NCBI RefSeq assembly: GCF_017963645.1
Contig: NZ_JAGMWN010000004.1
Location: forward strand, 124,001-188,000
From: Marivibrio halodurans
Lineage (GTDB): Bacteria; Pseudomonadota; Alphaproteobacteria; UBA8366; Aestuariispiraceae
DNA: 64,000 bases
Direction of reading: 5' to 3'
In this document: piece after piece, positions 1 to 8,246 of the stretch
Layout of the letters: each line of letters begins with the position of its first letter
Position numbering within the stretch: the stretch's first letter is position 1
Translations under genes and position numbers: made by a program
Notes under the pieces: model-generated
The model's input: only the letters and a program-made list of their open reading frames with translations
Told to the model about the DNA's origin: nothing
The model's database searches: none

Positions 1-308
1 GCGAGTTCCGCCTGAGCGAAATATGTCGATGCCTTACGCAGGATCTCGTTCGCCTGCCGCAGCTCACGGTTCTCCCGTTCCAGAGCCTTCATCTTCTCGG
101 CAACGTCGCTCGGCACGCCCGCCACGACGCGGCTGCCGGTCTCGGCCTTCTTGACCCACTCCGACAGCGTCGAAGGCGCGCAGCCGATCTTGGCCGCAAT
201 AGAGGTTATCGCCGACCACCGAGACGGATACTCGTCTCAATGCTCCCTCACCATCCGAACGGCTCGCTCGCGCACCTCAGGTGAAAACTTGTTCGTCGTC
301 TTGCTCAT
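1..308 (-). pseudogene. IS3-family transposase OrfA with internal stop (partial)
   Basis: Read leftwards from the ATG at 308, the frame gives [20 protein letters not shown] and continues as an IS3 OrfA: a helix-turn-helix ([20 protein letters not shown]) and then a leucine-zipper stretch ([19 protein letters not shown]). Codon 24, at 237-239, is TGA where relatives usually have arginine (CGA), so one C-to-T change has broken the frame. The protein would bind the IS ends and help the OrfB transposase. With the stop, this copy is probably dead unless complemented in trans. The gene is also cut by the window edge. Confidence 0.8.
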
Positions 309-361
309 GATGGCCCCTTCGTCTCAGGAGTTGGGGCCTCCGGCAATCCCGGGGCGGTTCA
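1..361 (-). mobile_element. IS3-family insertion sequence, one end only
   Basis: The element starts at 361 and runs leftwards out of the window. Read on the minus strand, its end begins TGAACCGCCCCGGGATTGCC, a typical IS3-family terminal repeat starting with TG, and about 50 bases inside it lies an OrfA reading frame. The second transposase frame and the other end lie outside the window. The base composition changes at 361 to AT-richer DNA. I cannot see a target-site duplication because only one end is present. Confidence 0.8.
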
Positions 362-413
362 TCCAGACAATCACAAATATCAATTATAGTAGAATACGAC
401 AGAAACGATTAGA

Positions 414-1076
414 CTACGTACTCTCTACGCTGATGTTTCCTTGCAGTGCTCGAATTTCTGATTTGGAGTGTTGATCGATAGTTCTATTCGCTAATTTGTC
501 CGCTTTCTCCTCAAAGTCTGATAGATTTATCTTGGATAGCTCCACAACATCTTTCCAACAATGAATGGCGTTACCAAAAGACAATACAACTGGTCGCAAA
601 CGGTGTATTTCCTCCCGCTCTGGGTCTAGGTCTATTTCTTTACCTCTAAGTGATTTTGCTTGCCGATAGCAAAGATCTATTTCCTCATAAAACTGCATAA
701 CTCTCGCAGTAATGTCGGGGAGCAAGACACCAAAGTGCTCCACCAAAGCTTCGTAGGCACTAATACTTGGTTTCGGAGAATTTTCGTTCAACTCCAACCA
801 ATAGTCCTTGTTGTCGGTCTTGGATTGTTCAGAAAGGAAAAAGCCATGCTCGGCGCGGGCCACGTCGGGTCGAAGCTTTTTTATGTTGGCCGCCATTTCC
901 ATTACGGTGGCACGCAGCATGCGTTCCGCCTTCTGCTGCTGACTCTCCACATAGAAGGTGCGAGCGTTTCTGAGCCCTCGCCATGTCGCGAAGTAGACGG
1001 CTAGAAACGGAACGACTACCGCAGCCCCGGTTCGAACCCACTCCAAGATGCTTATGTCTGAGCCAGCGTCTGCCAT
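414..1076 (-). CDS. Membrane-anchored protein of unknown function (220 aa)
   Basis: I do not recognise this protein. Residues 12-32 ([19 protein letters not shown]) form one hydrophobic segment near the N-terminus, followed by a charged, mostly helical region rich in E, K and R that should face the cytoplasm. There is no signal-peptidase site, so it is probably a single-pass anchored protein. The gene is visibly AT-richer than the housekeeping genes further right and uses codons such as ATA, TTA and AGA that those genes avoid. It sits between two IS remnants. Together these suggest recent acquisition, perhaps as part of a defence or phage-related cargo, but nothing in the sequence identifies a function. 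Confidence 0.6.
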   Translation of the reverse strand: MADAGSDISILEWVRTGAAVVVPFLAVYFATWRGLRNARTFYVESQQQKAERMLRATVMEMAANIKKLRPDVARAEHGFFLSEQSKTDNKDYWLELNENSPKPSISAYEALVEHFGVLLPDITARVMQFYEEIDLCYRQAKSLRGKEIDLDPEREEIHRLRPVVLSFGNAIHCWKDVVELSKINLSDFEEKADKLANRTIDQHSKSEIRALQGNISVEST

Positions 1077-1174
1077 TGCCCTACTCCCAATTGCGTTCCG
1101 TGTCGGTTACCAGAGTCGTTGGGCAGCAGGAAGGTGTCCCTACAACAGTGTTTTTATGTAAATTTTGGCCATAG

Positions 1175-1195
1175 AAAAACGCCGCAAAAGCGACG
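1175..1195 (-). terminator. Rho-independent terminator (minus strand)
   Basis: On the minus strand CGTCGC-TTTT-GCGGCG folds into a six-pair hairpin (one G-T pair) followed directly by TTTTT. It lies 27 bases downstream of the 61-codon frame ending at 1222, which supports transcription of that strand. Confidence 0.55.
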
Positions 1196-1221
1196 TCCAT
1201 TTTTGCCGCTAGCAGGCGGCT

Positions 1222-1407
1222 CTATTCGGAGTCATAGAGCGTGCTCGTCTCGCGCCGCAGCTGGAACTTCCCGCAAGAGATCTCCGTCTTGGTGACACGG
1301 TGGAGCGGTCGGCCCCTCCCCTGCCCAAACAGAGACTTCAGGAACGTCCAGACAACGCGAAGAACGACCCAGCCCTTCTCAAGAAGGTCTGTCACGGTCC
1401 TTATCAT
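1222..1407 (-). CDS. Possible small basic protein (61 aa)
   Basis: This short frame begins MIRTVTDLLEKGWVVLRVVW and is basic, with an amphipathic or membrane-seeking N-terminal half (residues 8-27). I recognise no family. In its favour, a plausible minus-strand terminator lies just beyond its stop codon. Against it, the ATG at 1407 follows a run of A with no clear Shine-Dalgarno sequence. It may be a small protein belonging to the same accessory segment as the 414-1076 gene, or a chance frame. Confidence 0.3.
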   Translation of the reverse strand: MIRTVTDLLEKGWVVLRVVWTFLKSLFGQGRGRPLHRVTKTEISCGKFQLRRETSTLYDSE

Positions 1408-1590
1408 TTTTTTGTGGAAGTGCTGCTATTTGCAGCTACTGGAACAGGCTCCGTACGGACGGGCAGCTACGAAAATCCGTATGCCCGTACCTTCTTCACC
1501 TTGCATTAAGCGTAGCAAGTAAGCGGCCACCTGTCCACAGGATTCTACGCACAGTACTAAAACGTGCATTGTTGACGTACAGGAGCCGAC

Positions 1591-1707
1591 TGAAGTGGTC
1601 CCGGAAATCCGGACAGGTCGCTAAGGTGTATCCCGAAGCTATGAGAGGGATACGAGATGACGAAGCGCCGTTCATTTACGGATCAGTTTAAGGCGAAGGT
1701 CGCTCTT
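1591..1707 (+). mobile_element. Remnant of a second IS3-type element
   Basis: The sequence from 1591 begins TGAAGTGGTCCCGGAAATCC, a typical IS3-family left end different from the one at 361. An OrfA start follows at 1657 (MTKRRSFTDQFKAKVAL). Identity to an OrfA is lost after codon 17 at 1707, where the sequence changes abruptly to GC-rich host DNA on the opposite strand. Only the left end survives, so the rest was deleted, probably together with part of the host gene now fused to it. Confidence 0.7.
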
Positions 1708-2084
1708 ATCGCTCCAAGTTGCGCCGCCGCCTGGATCATCGGTTGGATGATCTGGTTCAGGCGAGTCTCGGTCTCGCCGCCGGGAAGGGAATAGCCATCG
1801 TGGGCGAGGCCGAAGTCGCGTTGGAAACCGGAGAGGCCCCAGGTCAGGTCCTCGTCCACGCCCGGGTCGGCCGCGCGGGTCCTTTCGGGCGGATAATGCC
1901 CGGTCCAGGACAGCGCGTTCTTGAGCGCGATCACATCCCGCACCCGGTTCGGCTGATCCCGGCCCACGCCGGTCGCGAGCGCGAGGGGAGGGGATCGGGG
2001 CTTTGTCCGGGGCGACTCGGCCCGCCGCTTCCGGTGGTCCTCGATCCGCCGCGCGAGACTGCCGGGGCCCGAGAGGGGTCGCAT
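1683..2084 (-). pseudogene. Peptidoglycan-binding-like protein, truncated by IS remnant
   Basis: Read leftwards, residues such as VRDVIALKNALSWTGHY and then FQRDFGLAHDGYSLPGGETE resemble the helix-turn-loop pattern of the peptidoglycan-binding (PGBD-like) repeats found in alphaproteobacterial envelope proteins: paired helices, an FQ-x-x-x-GL-x-x-DG core and a GGxTE loop. The frame runs across 1707 into IS sequence and stops at 1683, so the native C-terminus is missing. The start is uncertain; 2084 is the nearest ATG before the recognisable part. I infer a broken envelope-protein gene. The family assignment rests on pattern only. Confidence 0.45.
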
Positions 2085-2127
2085 TCGAATAATCACCACC
2101 CTCCCCACTTTTCCGGGGGGAAGGGGG

Positions 2128-2904
2128 CTATACGGCCAGCGCCTCGACATGCGCCGCCCTGTCCGGCCCGTCGATCAACAGGCTGCCCGGCGGCAGGGCG
2201 GTCCAGGTTTCCACCGCCTCGTCCAACGGTTCGGAGACGACGGTCAGCCCCTCCTCCGACCGGCGGTAGTAGAGGCTGGGCGGGGCTCCGGACGGGCCTT
2301 CGGCGGTGCGCAGGACGTAAAGCGTGCGGCCGTCGCTGATCGCGGCCGTCGCGCTCAACGTATCCGGACGGTCGCGATCCACGCCCAGCGCGTTCACATG
2401 GGCGACGGCCCGCCGGATTGCCCCGGGCGCGTCCGCGTCCAGCCCCAGGCTCAGCATCAGCAGGAACAGCGCCTCGCTGTCCGTCGTCCCCAGGCGGGCA
2501 TTGTAATAGGGATCGTCCAGCGCCTCGTCGAGCGGGCGGCGCAGGCTCTCATAATCCCGGATCAGGCCGTTATGCATCATCATCCATCGCCCATGCCCGA
2601 AGGGATGGCAGTTCGGGCGGCTGGTCGCCGTGCCGGTCGAGGCGCGCACATGCGCGAAGAACAGCGGCGAGCGGATGGCTCGCGCGATGCAGCGCAGATT
2701 GGGGTCGCTCCAGGCCGGCAGGATATCGCGATAGAGCCCGGGCTCCGTCTCCTCCCCGTACCACCCGACACCGAAGCCGTCGGCATTGATCGCGCTCTTG
2801 CCGAACTGCGCGGCACGGCTTTGATCGACGAGGGAGTGGATGGGCTCATAGACCAGACTGTCGAGCCGGATCGGGCGGCCCCGATAGGCGATCCAACGGC
2901 ACAT
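2128..2904 (-). CDS. Class II glutamine amidotransferase (EgtC/YafJ-like)
   Basis: The protein of 258 aa belongs to the GATase_4 type, which releases ammonia from glutamine with an N-terminal cysteine nucleophile. I chose the start at 2904 because it places Cys2 directly after the initiator (MCRWIAYRG), as the mechanism requires. An upstream extension of the frame is out-of-family low-complexity sequence. Further family marks are GFGVGWYG near residue 46, FAHVRAST, the MMMHNGLI loop and the TTDSEALF motif. Related proteins act in ergothioneine synthesis or have no assigned substrate. No egtB or egtD is nearby, so the true acceptor is unknown. Confidence 0.85.
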   Translation of the reverse strand: MCRWIAYRGRPIRLDSLVYEPIHSLVDQSRAAQFGKSAINADGFGVGWYGEETEPGLYRDILPAWSDPNLRCIARAIRSPLFFAHVRASTGTATSRPNCHPFGHGRWMMMHNGLIRDYESLRRPLDEALDDPYYNARLGTTDSEALFLLMLSLGLDADAPGAIRRAVAHVNALGVDRDRPDTLSATAAISDGRTLYVLRTAEGPSGAPPSLYYRRSEEGLTVVSEPLDEAVETWTALPPGSLLIDGPDRAAHVEALAV

Positions 2905-3091
2905 GGGTGAAACACCTGGCAGCTTGGTTGCGACGCGGCGGCCAGCAGAGCGCGCCCGGCGGCCGATGGCAAGCGCCCTCGCGCCTTCCCTCCCCTCGCG
3001 CCACTCCCCTCGCCGCGAAAGGGTCGGCGCGATTGCCCCCCTGCCGCCCCACGCATAGGCTTCCCCGAAACAGGATTTGAGGAAACGCCCC

Positions 3092-4699
3092 ATGCTGACC
3101 CGCGCCGCCGACTATCGCGCCCTCCGCGACGGTTTCCGATGGACGATTCCGGAGCGCTACAATATCGGCGTCGACTGCTCCGACAAGCATGCGCCCGACC
3201 GCCTCGCCTTGATCTACCGCGCCGGCGACGGATCGGTGACGCGGTATAGGTTCGGGGACCTCTCCAACGCCTCGAACCGGGTGGCCAATCTGTTGACGGC
3301 GAAGGGGATCGCGCGCGGCGACCGGGTGGCGGTCCTGCTGCCGCAGGCGCCGGAGACGGCCTTCACCCATCTGGGCGTCTACAAGGCGGGGATGGTGGCG
3401 GTACCGCTCTTCACGCTGTTCGGGGAGGAAGCGCTGGAATACCGGCTCAAGGCCTGCGGTGCCCGCGCGCTGGTCACCGACGCGGCCAGCCTGCCGAAGA
3501 TCGCGGCGATCCGGGACCGGCTGCCGGATCTCGACCTCGTATTGTCGGTAGATGGAGCGGGAGACGGAGCGGAGGATTTCCACGCCCTGATGGCGCGCGC
3601 CTCCGACCGCTTCACGCCGGTCGATACCGGGCCGGACGATCCGGCGCTGATCATCTTCACCTCCGGCACGACGGGACAGCCCAAGGGGGCGCTGCATGGG
3701 CACCGCGTATTGCTGGGGCATTTGCCGGGGGTGGAACTGCCGCAGGAATTCTTCCCGGCCGAGGGCGACCTGTTCTGGACGCCGGCGGATTGGGCCTGGA
3801 TCGGCGGGCTGATCGACGTCCTCCTGCCGAGCCTGCATCACGGCGTGCCCGTCCTGGCCCATCGCGCGGGAAAGTTCGACCCGGAGGAGGCGTTCCGCGT
3901 CCTCGCCGATTTCGGGGTGCGCAACGCCTTCATGCCGCCGACCGCCCTGAAGCTGATGCGTCAGGTGCCCGACCCGGCGCGCCACGGCTATAGGATGCGC
4001 TCCATCGGCAGCGGCGGGGAAACCCTGGGCGAGGAACTGCTGGCCTGGGGGCGGGAGACCTTCGGTCTGACGATCAACGAGTTCTATGGTCAGACCGAAT
4101 GCAATCTCGTGCTCTCCAACTGCGCGGGGCTGATGGATGTGCGTCCGGGCTCCATGGGACGCGCGGTGCCGGGCCACCGGGTCGGCATCGTGGACGCGGA
4201 GGGACGCGAACTGCCCGACGGTCAGGACGGCAATATCGCCGTCAAGGCGCCGGACCCGGTGATGTTCCTCGGCTATTGGAACAACGCGGCCGCGACGCGC
4301 GCCAAGTTCGCGGGCGATTGGCTGCTGACCGGCGATACGGGCCGGCGCGACGACGACGGCTATTTCTGGTATGTCGGACGGGACGACGACGTCATCACCA
4401 CCGCCGGCTACCGCGTCGGCCCGGGCGAGATCGAGGATTGCCTGATGGCTCATCCCGCCGTCGCCATGGCGGCGGTCGTCGGCGTGCCGGACCCGGTGCG
4501 GACCCAGGCGATCAAGGCCTTCATCGTGCCGGCGCCGGGGCACCTCCCCTCCGACGAACTGGCGGAGGCGATCAAGGCGCATGTCCGCACCAAGCTCGCC
4601 GCGCACGAATACCCGCGCATCGTCGCCTTCGTGGATAGCCTGCCGATGACGGCGACCGGCAAGATCATACGCCGCGAATTGCGGGCGCGGCACGAGTGA
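3092..4699 (+). CDS. AMP-dependent acyl-CoA synthetase (medium-chain type)
   Basis: This 535-aa member of the ANL family should activate a carboxylic acid with ATP and join it to CoA in the cytoplasm. The ATP-binding loop IIFTSGTTGQPKGALHGH lies at about 187-204. The A5 motif (NEFYGQTECN), the A7 TGD motif (LLTGDTGRRDDDGYF) and the C-terminal lysine motif (MTATGKIIRREL) are all present. The FWTPADWAWIGG stretch is typical of the acetyl/medium-chain (ACSM-like) branch. The ATG at 3092 has a GAGGAAA ribosome site; an in-frame TTG at 3077 does not. It is transcribed away from the amidotransferase gene, and no clear pathway partners are adjacent. Confidence 0.9.
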   Translation: MLTRAADYRALRDGFRWTIPERYNIGVDCSDKHAPDRLALIYRAGDGSVTRYRFGDLSNASNRVANLLTAKGIARGDRVAVLLPQAPETAFTHLGVYKAGMVAVPLFTLFGEEALEYRLKACGARALVTDAASLPKIAAIRDRLPDLDLVLSVDGAGDGAEDFHALMARASDRFTPVDTGPDDPALIIFTSGTTGQPKGALHGHRVLLGHLPGVELPQEFFPAEGDLFWTPADWAWIGGLIDVLLPSLHHGVPVLAHRAGKFDPEEAFRVLADFGVRNAFMPPTALKLMRQVPDPARHGYRMRSIGSGGETLGEELLAWGRETFGLTINEFYGQTECNLVLSNCAGLMDVRPGSMGRAVPGHRVGIVDAEGRELPDGQDGNIAVKAPDPVMFLGYWNNAAATRAKFAGDWLLTGDTGRRDDDGYFWYVGRDDDVITTAGYRVGPGEIEDCLMAHPAVAMAAVVGVPDPVRTQAIKAFIVPAPGHLPSDELAEAIKAHVRTKLAAHEYPRIVAFVDSLPMTATGKIIRRELRARHE

Positions 4700-4747
4700 G
4701 CGGCGGAGACATCCCCCGGCCGCGAACCGCGATCGCGCCACTACGGC

Positions 4748-6058
4748 TCAAAGCGCGCGCATCCCGTCATGGTCGTGCATGGCATCGCGCGAGCCATATT
4801 CCACGGCGCCGGCCGGCACCACCCGGTCGCGACCGGCGGCCTTGGCCCGATAGAGCGCGCGGTCGGCCGCATCGGTAAGACGTGCGCTATCCTCCGATCG
4901 CGGAAAGGCGGCGAGCCCGGCGGAGAAGGTCACGTGGAAGGTACCGCCCTCGTGATGTTGTGGCATCTCGGCGAAGGCCACGCGGATTTCGTCCAGGACC
5001 GGCAAGGCCTGCTCAACCGACGTGTCCGGCAAGGCGATCGCGAATTCCTCCCCGCCATAGCGCCCGATGACGTCCGAGACGCGCAGCCTCTGCTTCAATA
5101 GATGCGCCAGCGCGCGGAGCACCCGATCCCCCGCCGGGTGCCCATAGGTATCGTTGACCAACTTGAAATGATCGAGATCGAGGATGCAGAGCGTCAGCGG
5201 CCGGTCGGTTCGCTTCATCCGGGCGAGATCGGCCGCCAACCGTTCCTTCATGGCGGTATGGTTGAGCAGCCCGGTCAGGCTGTCGCGCAGCATCGTGGCC
5301 CGCAACGCCCGGAAGCGGCGGGCGCGATTGGCTACCGCGCTGACGAGGTTGTCGGCGCGAATCGATTTGGTCAGGAAATCATCGCCGCCGATCCCCATCA
5401 CGCGCTGTTGGATCGTGGCGTCATCCTCGGCGGAGAGGAAGACGATGGGAATCGAGTCGAACGCCGCCTCCTGGCGGATCACCGCGGCGAGTTCGCGTCC
5501 CTGAATCTCCGGCATGTAATGATCCATCAGGATCAATTCGGGGCGGAAGTCCGCCAGATACCGTATGACCTTCATCGGGTCGTTCAGCACCATTACCTGC
5601 ATACCGGCCGCGCGCAGGACGGCATCGTAATATTTCGCCATGGTCACGTCGTCATCGACGATCATCACGCGATAGGGATCGGCCCGGACGCCACGCTTCA
5701 GGCTCTCCAGACGCTCGACCAGACCGAGCGCGTCGAGCGGCGGCGTTAGATAGGCCTCCACCCCGGCGCGAACCGCCTCTATGCGCGCGCGCATAGAGGC
5801 ATCGTCGGCGATCACGGTGACGGCGGGGCCGGACGCGGCGGCGAGATCGCGCACGGCGTCCAGGACGGCGCCGTCCTCCTTCCCGCCACGCAGGCGGACG
5901 ATGACATGGCTCGGGGAATCCCGCCCGACACACGCCCCCAGCGCGGTGGCATCTGCGATCGCAGTCACGCGATACCCGAAGGGTCGCAACAATCCGTCGA
6001 TTTCATCCGCGACGCCGCCCAACGGATCGAGCAGAATCAAAGATGGTTCGTCCGACAT
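4748..6058 (-). CDS. pleD: PleD-like diguanylate cyclase response regulator (REC-REC-GGDEF)
   Basis: The 436-aa protein has two receiver domains and a C-terminal GGDEF domain that makes cyclic di-GMP. The first receiver (about 1-120) is degenerate: the phosphoacceptor position in its third strand is Arg (VIVRL) and the conserved Lys is replaced (LTPPLD). The second (about 128-250) is intact, with VMIVDDD, LILMDHYMP and FLTKS. The cyclase has an active GGEEF loop and an intact inhibitory I-site RVSD five residues before it, so product inhibition is expected. In PleD itself the active receiver is first, so the order here is reversed. I chose ATG 6058 over an in-frame GTG at 6064. Confidence 0.88.
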   Translation of the reverse strand: MSDEPSLILLDPLGGVADEIDGLLRPFGYRVTAIADATALGACVGRDSPSHVIVRLRGGKEDGAVLDAVRDLAAASGPAVTVIADDASMRARIEAVRAGVEAYLTPPLDALGLVERLESLKRGVRADPYRVMIVDDDVTMAKYYDAVLRAAGMQVMVLNDPMKVIRYLADFRPELILMDHYMPEIQGRELAAVIRQEAAFDSIPIVFLSAEDDATIQQRVMGIGGDDFLTKSIRADNLVSAVANRARRFRALRATMLRDSLTGLLNHTAMKERLAADLARMKRTDRPLTLCILDLDHFKLVNDTYGHPAGDRVLRALAHLLKQRLRVSDVIGRYGGEEFAIALPDTSVEQALPVLDEIRVAFAEMPQHHEGGTFHVTFSAGLAAFPRSEDSARLTDAADRALYRAKAAGRDRVVPAGAVEYGSRDAMHDHDGMRAL

Positions 6059-6142
6059 CGCCACGCGCCCCCCACCGAGAATCCCGCCCCGTTTTAGCCG
6101 ACGGCCGCTTCGATCGGCAAGCGGGGGCCGCGGAGACGAGAC

Positions 6143-7300
6143 TTACCCCTGCTTATAGGGAGAGTGGCGGGCCAGCAGGTCCCGGATATGGTCTTCCTGG
6201 CCGGTCTCCCCCTCCAGGAAACGCGCGACCGCCTCGCGAAAGGACGGGTTAGGCAGGAGATGGGCCGAACGCGTCTCCACCGGCAGATAGCCGCGCTGAA
6301 TCTTATGCTCCCCCTGGGTGCCGGCCTCGACCCGGGCGAGCCCATGGGCGATCGCGAAATCGATGGCGCGATAGTAGCACAGTTCGAAATGCAGGAACTT
6401 GAAGTCCCCGACACAGCCCCAATTGCGGCCGAACAGCGCCTCGCTTCCCTTCAGGTTTAGCGCGCCCGCGACCGGGTCTCCGTCCCGATAGGCCATCATC
6501 AGCACGACACGCTCGCGCATCCGCTCCTGCAGCAGATCGAAGAAGGGGCGCGTCAGATAGGGGTCGCCCCATTTCCGATCGTAGGTATCGACATAGAAGC
6601 GGTAGAAGACATCCCAATGATGGGGTTTCAGGTCATCGCCCGTCAGGGCCTCGATCGTAAGGCCGGCTTCCGCCACCTGACGGCGTTCCTTGCGGATTGC
6701 CTTGCGCTTGCGCGAGGACAGCGCTTCCAGGAAGTCGTCGAAATCCCGGTAGCCGTCATTGCGCCAATGGAACTGATGTCCCTTGCGGATCAGGAAGCCG
6801 GCCGCCGCCAGCACCTCCGCCTGATCGGGCGGCAGGAAATTGACATGCAGGCTGGAAACGCCGTGACGTTCCGTCAGTTCCACGAGCCCGGCGGCCAAGG
6901 TCGCCTGTACGCCCGCGCGGTCCGTGGCGGCCGCGGCCAGCAGCCGGGGGCCCGTCACCGGCGTGAAGGGTATGGCCGATAACAGCTTCGGGTAATAGCG
7001 TCCGCCCGCGCGCTCATAGGCATGGGCCCAGCCATAGTCGAAGACATATTCGCCCATGCTGTGCCCCTTGAGGTAACAGATCGCCGCCCCCTCCAGCCGG
7101 CCCGTGTCGTCGCGCAGCAACAGATGCTGCGGCAGCCAGCCGGTCTCGGGACAGACGGACCCGCTCTCCTCCAGCGCATTCAGGAAATCATGGCAGACGA
7201 AGGGATTCTCGGACCCGGCGCAGGCATCCCATTCGGCGCGGTCGATCGTGCCGAGACTTTCCACGACCTGAACCGCGCGGGGTTCTCCGCCGTCGGGCAT
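6143..7300 (-). CDS. FemAB-like GNAT-fold protein (DUF482)
   Basis: This 385-aa protein matches the FemAB_like (DUF482) family, whose members combine two acyltransferase-like halves and were annotated as peptidoglycan biosynthesis proteins without firm biochemistry. Marks of the family are FVCHDFLNALEESG near the N-terminus, YVFDYGWAHAYERAGG, LSSRKRKAIRKERR in the middle, and GVEAGTQGEHK-type sequence (here ARVEAGTQGEHKIQRGY) near the C-terminus. It is cytoplasmic with no signal peptide. The ATG at 7300 is preferred because GGGAG lies seven bases upstream; a GTG at 7306 is closer than usual. A period-12 direct repeat (AGTCACTGCCTA twice) lies just upstream. Confidence 0.85.
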   Translation of the reverse strand: MPDGGEPRAVQVVESLGTIDRAEWDACAGSENPFVCHDFLNALEESGSVCPETGWLPQHLLLRDDTGRLEGAAICYLKGHSMGEYVFDYGWAHAYERAGGRYYPKLLSAIPFTPVTGPRLLAAAATDRAGVQATLAAGLVELTERHGVSSLHVNFLPPDQAEVLAAAGFLIRKGHQFHWRNDGYRDFDDFLEALSSRKRKAIRKERRQVAEAGLTIEALTGDDLKPHHWDVFYRFYVDTYDRKWGDPYLTRPFFDLLQERMRERVVLMMAYRDGDPVAGALNLKGSEALFGRNWGCVGDFKFLHFELCYYRAIDFAIAHGLARVEAGTQGEHKIQRGYLPVETRSAHLLPNPSFREAVARFLEGETGQEDHIRDLLARHSPYKQG

Positions 7301-7429
7301 GTTCACGCTCCCTTGCCTGAGTCACTGCCTAAGTCACTGCCTAAATTCCGGCCTAGGCCCCTGGGACGGGACCATTGCGCTCCTTTCAGATGTCGCATCG
7401 CAACATGGCTTTCAAGGGCGCGGGCGCGG

Positions 7430-7972
7430 TCAATAACCCCGCAACCGCGCGAGGATGAATTCGGCGCGCGCCTCGATCCCCACCAATGGCAGTTCGACGA
7501 TCCGATAGCCAAGCCGGCTGTAGGTTTCGGCCATCACTCGGCCGGTCGCCTCGGCCTCCCGCCGGTCCTGCTTGCGCTCGGCATCCTGCGAGAAGATCGC
7601 GTCCCAATATGGCGCGAGAAAGACAAGTTCATTGTAGGGATGAAGACGCGCCGCCGCCTCGACATGATCCGGAACGGGCAGCCCGCATAGCGTGAGATAG
7701 CCGACGACATCGGGTATGCCGCGATCCATCAGAACAGGCGCCTCGAAGGCCGAGGCCTCATGATGGGAGCGCAGATCCCACGCCAGCATGAGCTCCGCGA
7801 ACATGGCCCGATCCGACCAGGGCAAGGCCGTGCCCCCTATCGCCATCTGATATTGGATGATCGCCCGACCGGCCTCCGGCATGCTCCTATAGCCTTGCCG
7901 CGCCACCTCCGCGATCACGCTGCTTTTCCCGGAGCCGGGGCCGCCGGTCACGACGAACATGTGCTCGCCCAT
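7430..7972 (-). CDS. P-loop ATPase / kinase-like protein (AAA_28 type)
   Basis: The 180-aa protein opens with a Walker A loop (TGGPGSGKSS, residues 9-18) after a short strand. A conserved EAGRAIIQ segment and a DRGIPD motif follow, the latter replacing Walker B in this family of nucleotide-kinase-like ATPases. The small size and overall pattern match the AAA_28 group, which is widespread but has no assigned substrate. I set the start at the ATG at 7972, because the longer frame upstream covers non-conserved arginine-rich sequence. It shares no obvious operon with its neighbours and faces the oxidoreductase gene at 8247 divergently. Confidence 0.8.
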   Translation of the reverse strand: MGEHMFVVTGGPGSGKSSVIAEVARQGYRSMPEAGRAIIQYQMAIGGTALPWSDRAMFAELMLAWDLRSHHEASAFEAPVLMDRGIPDVVGYLTLCGLPVPDHVEAAARLHPYNELVFLAPYWDAIFSQDAERKQDRREAEATGRVMAETYSRLGYRIVELPLVGIEARAEFILARLRGY

Positions 7973-8246
7973 GTGCCATCCTCGATCTTCTTGAAAAGGG
8001 AGTACGCGCACGGCCCGGCCGATGGGCGGGTAACGCGATCGCGCGATGACGAGGTTAACCGAAAATGCAGATGCGCGCACCGTACTCGGGGCCGCCAAAT
8101 CCCGGATCGGAAATCCGGCCACATCCTGGGCAGATCCGCGACGCATCCCGCAACGGGTCCTCCGCCGGAATGCGCCCCCGCTTTTCCAAGCGGGGCGCAA
8201 GCGCTAGAAGACGCAAGGCGCATTCATCGACGGCAGGGGGACAGCC

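Noticed and set aside
3077-3091. TTG start five codons before the acyl-CoA synthetase ATG
   Set aside because: The ribosome site GAGGAAA lies correctly for the ATG at 3092 and within the codons that the TTG would translate.
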